Part shown: piece after piece, positions 63,301 through 64,000 of the stretch
Numbering within the stretch: position 1 is the stretch's first letter
Layout: the number at the start of each line of letters is the position of its first letter
Assembly: GCF_020166495.1 (NCBI RefSeq)
Contig: NZ_JAINZS010000007.1
Coordinates: 1 to 64,000 of the forward strand
Length of the DNA stretch: 64,000 bases
Source of the DNA: Robertkochia aurantiaca
GTDB taxonomy: Bacteria > Bacteroidota > Bacteroidia > Flavobacteriales > Flavobacteriaceae
Reading direction: 5' to 3'
Translations under genes and position numbers: made by a program
The notes under the pieces: generated by a model
Seen by the model: the letters and a program-made list of their open reading frames with translations, nothing else
Database searches by the model: none
Told to the model about the DNA's origin: nothing

Positions 63301-64000
63301 GCTGTACTGATAAGGTGCGGTTCCTCCGGTTGCCGAGAGCGAAACACTTCCGTCAGCTCCCCCGAAACAAGTCACATCAGTTGGAGTGGCTATCAGATCC
63401 AGAGCTGCTGTTTGGGTAACGGTTACCTGGGTTAGAGCTTCACAATAATCAGCAGTTCCGCTGTTATCGCGCACGTATACATCATATACACCGGGAGCTG
63501 ATACACTTAATACATTATTTGCTGCATCGAAATCAGCGTCACTTACAGAATTTCCTGCTGGAACGATAGCAAACACATAATTCCCGTCACCCCCTGAGGC
63601 GGTGGCCGTAATATTTGTAGTTCCTCCGCAGGAGTTGATCACTCCGGCATTGGCAGCTACCTGAACCTGGGTGTCAACAGTAATCGTAGCCGTAGCTTCA
63701 CAATCCAATGCATCTCTTACGGTCACGGTATAATTTCCGGGAGTCACATCGAAAGTATTCGAGGCCTGGAAAGCAGCTCCGTTCAGACTGTAGGTGAATG
63801 GAGCAGTCCCTCCCGAAGGAGTGGCCGTAATGGTAACATTGTTGGTTCCGTCATAACAACCGGCGCTACTGAGAGCCAGGGTTGGCGGTACAGGGTTACT
63901 TAATGTAAACGGTCTTGAAATAATACATCCTCCCGCATCTTCGATAGTTACAGTATAATCGCCGGGGGCAGTAAGGTTATTGAACAGGCTGTTGTTCTGA
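54358..64000 (-). CDS. Giant SprB-like surface adhesin with type IX secretion type-B C-terminal domain (5' end outside the window)
   Basis: The frame is open from the stop at 54358 to the window edge, at least 3,213 codons; the start lies beyond 64000 (the frame continues upstream of every possible start). The body is a long tandem of SprB-type modules of about 70-90 residues, each with a VxCxGxxDGxxxVxxxGG strand pair, YxxxLDGG/TxYxxxxxF, then LxAGTYxVxVxDxxGC. The final ~85 residues (IPNFFTPDGDGNNDTWG ... YDRYGRVVGKM ... YWYVIKLNG) are the CHU_C/type-B sorting domain recognised by the T9SS. Such proteins are gliding or adhesive surface filaments. The SprF-like partner follows at 28 bases. 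Confidence 0.95.
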   Translation of the reverse strand, partial: QNNSLFNNLTAPGDYTVTIEDAGGCIISRPFTLSNPVPPTLALSSAGCYDGTNNVTITATPSGGTAPFTYSLNGAAFQASNTFDVTPGNYTVTVRDALDCEATATITVDTQVQVAANAGVINSCGGTTNITATASGGDGNYVFAIVPAGNSVSDADFDAANNVLSVSAPGVYDVYVRDNSGTADYCEALTQVTVTQTAALDLIATPTDVTCFGGADGSVSLSATGGTAPYQYSLDNGTTYQNSPDFYNLTAGTYDAMVRDVNGCTFPLQVTVGEPDEIIVALSNTDYTCTADAEITVTASGGSGTLEYSLNGGAWQTSNVFTGVQDGTHTVRVRDANATSCFVEDTIIIAPLPDEPALSYAVTYNCDGTGEVTVTATPSDPSFTYSFDGGTFQASPVFSNILPGSYVVTVDYGSGCTTTLPVTIQAGEELTGVITNTTDVLCFGGSDGTVTFDAANYITSYNYEILDSGSASVTTGSGLTASATENNLIAGDYTLNITDSADPSCVISIPFTIDQPTAVAVVADVTTEATCNNGQLATIQATGSGGTPGYQYELQDASGVVVGSYAFSSNNTFTDVAPGDYIIVVRDSNGCETNTNISVNEPNPLEMEAIAADCYAGDNNGTITVNLDPNGTGAVGNGNVQVRLNGGPYVNMNTSPTSHVFSGLLPGSYTIDVRDAYGCIVTQSVIIEDVLLATTTVDDISCNDGNISVAATGGDGNYVFAIVPAGTAVSAGDFTTASSLTVTPGNAGDYDVYVRDNDGNSVYCEYTTTVTIDQYAPIAINLTDNQPACYNDTGSIELDITGGEGPYTIEFNDGTTTTTYANEVSQNRVFYNLAAGTYTITVTDSEGCMVTDSRTLINPEELTAVVDPIIGSCDDLSLGTGFGFEVINIPPFFTGGDYTIEYDDGTGVWQTSPVFDTYSAGDVVYPAVRVTHNVTGAVCYWEYGRFIIPYPLDDLNINVSAVLVSCTQMDVTVEGTQGDPGYEYTYTSDPADFDPLTATWTSPVTPLTGPHEYTFTNLIPGRTYVFYVRDTKGCIRQSTVNVNDLIDIPIVSGTATPSCAGSNNGVIDFAVNDTDGDLGSSFTWDLFDINDNPIESGSVNPFSSPDTFSTTTPLAPGEYYVILTGDNGCVYGAENVLIEELDPITGTPDVLQDITCEQNGLIEIQNLIGGGGDYTITLTSTDFVNPITSNDLVIEVPLSNISDPTVSSININVSVEDQFGCAENLGNVTMNIAQPPVIDAVVVDNCSVQPSITVNPDTTEGLAPYYYSIDGGATYQRSNVFTNVAPGIYDVYMKDSNGCTDMETVEVFPPLQLDAELVKPIDCNPNAALANGEITVDITGGSSINNFNNLTYTVILPNGTPDPSFNNVPVSSATITYSVDASLPGTYEIIVTDAYPSGNCPVSVVVEAPDRVLPNPTIDNITNVSCFGGSDGSITVSAADDGIGPFTFEIISSTDGTTTNSLSIIPSDSDGYTAVFDGLSGLETGLTYTIEVRSGSNFCETTIDATITQPAEVVLDPLVLNDFSCTSGNTTGVATVTATNVTGGTGAYTYVFTYDNGTPGNTSDDLTQSSTNETYTVNNLLGGTVSLTVYDENGCQDTESIVIEPFNSLDGVGLTAVQPTCNGLDGSIEVNAVLGLGYNGESITYELTQLDGSYTDNATLNAATHTFDNLDPGLYEVRVTNDDTGCFLTETIELVAPNTFELEIVTNTEVSCFGSATGSVTATVIDTDLSNGDDAGAFDYTLTSTNPSFATVNATSTGVSIDFNDLPEGDYTLDITLTGSPFCPVSTTFSIQGPSETLTATAVGTDPTCIGNDGVIEVLAQGGWGGYGYYVSQTPNPDPADASNYASTPRFDNLDAGTYDIWVIDQNGCAFEVPDITLVDPTPITADITATNPNCDGLSGEVTVDNVSGGAGSDYIFQLIKDGVDFGAPQYGMTALFGGLGAGEYEVRISDAWSCEVVVSDNIELFEEFTVSGNIDTDLSCDASNANTGGVITLSAIGGSGDFSFDAEYPDGSTVNNGAVATFTGLDLDGVYQFTVTDNITGCVEVLDIELTAPVIPAIDNIATTNVTCAGADGTIIVTLDGATETDPPYTYEISQGGSVLQSNTDGVFTGLDAGTYDVTVTSALGCFATGTAVIGTDPTPEIALDLTNNCTSNGGEVTVTLTQAGIAPYTLTVNGAVRNITFDANDEYVITGLTAGTYDIQITDANGCGYNATNVIDVTPLNYRPQITTLLDCEAGTAGNAVITIDQITGSGSYEIEIDGPNAADLTRTALPASGMTWDGAAEAGDYTITVWDLDGDCPVVKTVTVPERLEPQIAVIYAQDQTCEGFADGQIVVDAVDNGIGPFTFEITAVDGVATTIPATSSNGYTATFEGLAGSLAGTTYTITATAANQCEATVDQLIYAPEAVTITDVEVIPFACDAGSNVTNYAQVIVDPSDVNGGSGTYVRYEFVYNGSVIQNSSNPVLNFRDLAGGTVTVNVYDENGCMGTIDAVIPPFIGIENPQLTVDNAVTCVSGEDVTVSVDVIGGTANLQYFLTRADGTAVDNSPVTTDASWSFAGLAQGAYFVNIINTDTGCEVSIGHTVNDPNNFVLTAEESSRVSCFGTASGSVELVMQDLYLGDGDQSGSFTYTITGVTDPAFTLSGNSATNTIVVDGIPAGTFRIEATLTANGLNCTVPSSEFSIQQSLEPLSTTAEEIANVTCTNDLGEIYVNPQGGYAPYTIELLNNTTGDVQTVSDVNGYVFIGLSGGQYTATVTDAGGCEVTADVELITPEFISAEIIKTDVTCNGESNGSVTATNITGGAGADSYYFILNDITRGTTSIEQREPVFTDLPEGTYTITIYDAWSCDFTTEEITIEQPNEVIVSEISKSSLVCFGSNDGYIEVNAAGGTAPYSVTLNETTSGDEVMARSNITDADMVMFDGLSGDVEYTVFVTDANGCTVEMPFMIPMGPDLSGEATPNYACEANMPSNWVEVIFNNAELDPNELMVAINSNDINDAILFDEVVDGVGILRNLPAGAAQTLTVFYEGCSHTFENSFDIDQIDPVVLTDMTNPNEMNLIEVEATEGQAPYTFYFNDRNNGSDPTYYIGANDPGYVDEEGREIKVIEVTVIDANGCEMTITVEKEFIDVDIPNFFTPDGDGNNDTWGPDNTQNYPRILTKVYDRYGRVVGKMTIGQEWDGKYKGTPLPTGDYWYVIKLNGENDDREFVGHFTLYR

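Overview
The window is a chromosomal segment of a marine-type member of the Bacteroidota, most likely family Flavobacteriaceae. Evidence: a type IX secretion (T9SS) giant adhesin with SprB-type repeats and a type-B C-terminal sorting domain beside a PorP/SprF protein; several families largely confined to this phylum (proteins resembling DUF5687, DUF4837, DUF4254, DUF6427 and DUF6909); and repeated TAnnTTTG -7 promoter boxes, the Bacteroidota consensus. Family names are from recognition of the sequences, not from a search.

Layout. 1-290: broken-off start of an IS256-type transposase. 406-9838: housekeeping (PaaE-like flavin/2Fe-2S reductase, DUF5687 + ABC ATPase exporter pair, DNA polymerase III delta', phosphoglycerate kinase, LysM lytic transglycosylase, DUF4837 lipoprotein). 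10697-19961: TatA, M23 peptidase, GH3-like adenylase, GT9 glycosyltransferase, DUF4254, uracil phosphoribosyltransferase, DUF6427, a small membrane protein, PurD. 20492-38355: one long minus-strand surface-polysaccharide operon that starts at manC with a recognisable promoter (TTTG-N19-TATTTTTG) and ends at a WcaJ-type initiating transferase. It holds a WbpA/B/E/D-type diacetamido-uronate pathway, GDP-mannose 4,6-dehydratase plus reductase, a flippase, two polymerase/ligase-like membrane proteins, three glycosyltransferases, a polysaccharide deacetylase, a sulfotransferase and acyltransferases. The middle part (about 22-36 kb) is clearly AT-richer than its flanks, as expected of an exchangeable cassette. 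38897-43385: the four dTDP-rhamnose genes, separated by repeats and two four-helix-bundle genes. 43840-46603: a Wzz-like protein and a DUF6909-like protein. 47708-51728: sulfate activation (CysN, CysD, CysC, a tandem DUF2061 protein, CysQ), which could supply PAPS to the sulfotransferase of the polysaccharide operon. 52833-52903: tRNA-Cys with two broken tandem copies of its 3' end. 52961-64000: FolB, SprF-like protein and the SprB-like giant protein, which runs off the window.

The most unusual content is non-coding. Almost every spacer longer than about 100 bp (except those inside the polysaccharide operon) is written in short tandem words, mostly 7 bases long (GGGTTAT, GTTAAGG, GTTAGAG, GTGAACA, GCTATCG and others), that keep a 7-base register even where the word changes. 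The words come as purine-rich (R) arrays followed by a short core and then a reverse-complement-like pyrimidine-rich (Y) array. In four places the core is a gene for a four-helix-bundle protein of the 23S-rRNA-intervening-sequence / Avd family, and each gene is flanked by inverted arrays of its own word type. This R-array / core / Y-array unit, with or without a four-helix-bundle gene, is my candidate for an undescribed repeat-propagating or mobile system; mobility is inference, the architecture is directly visible.
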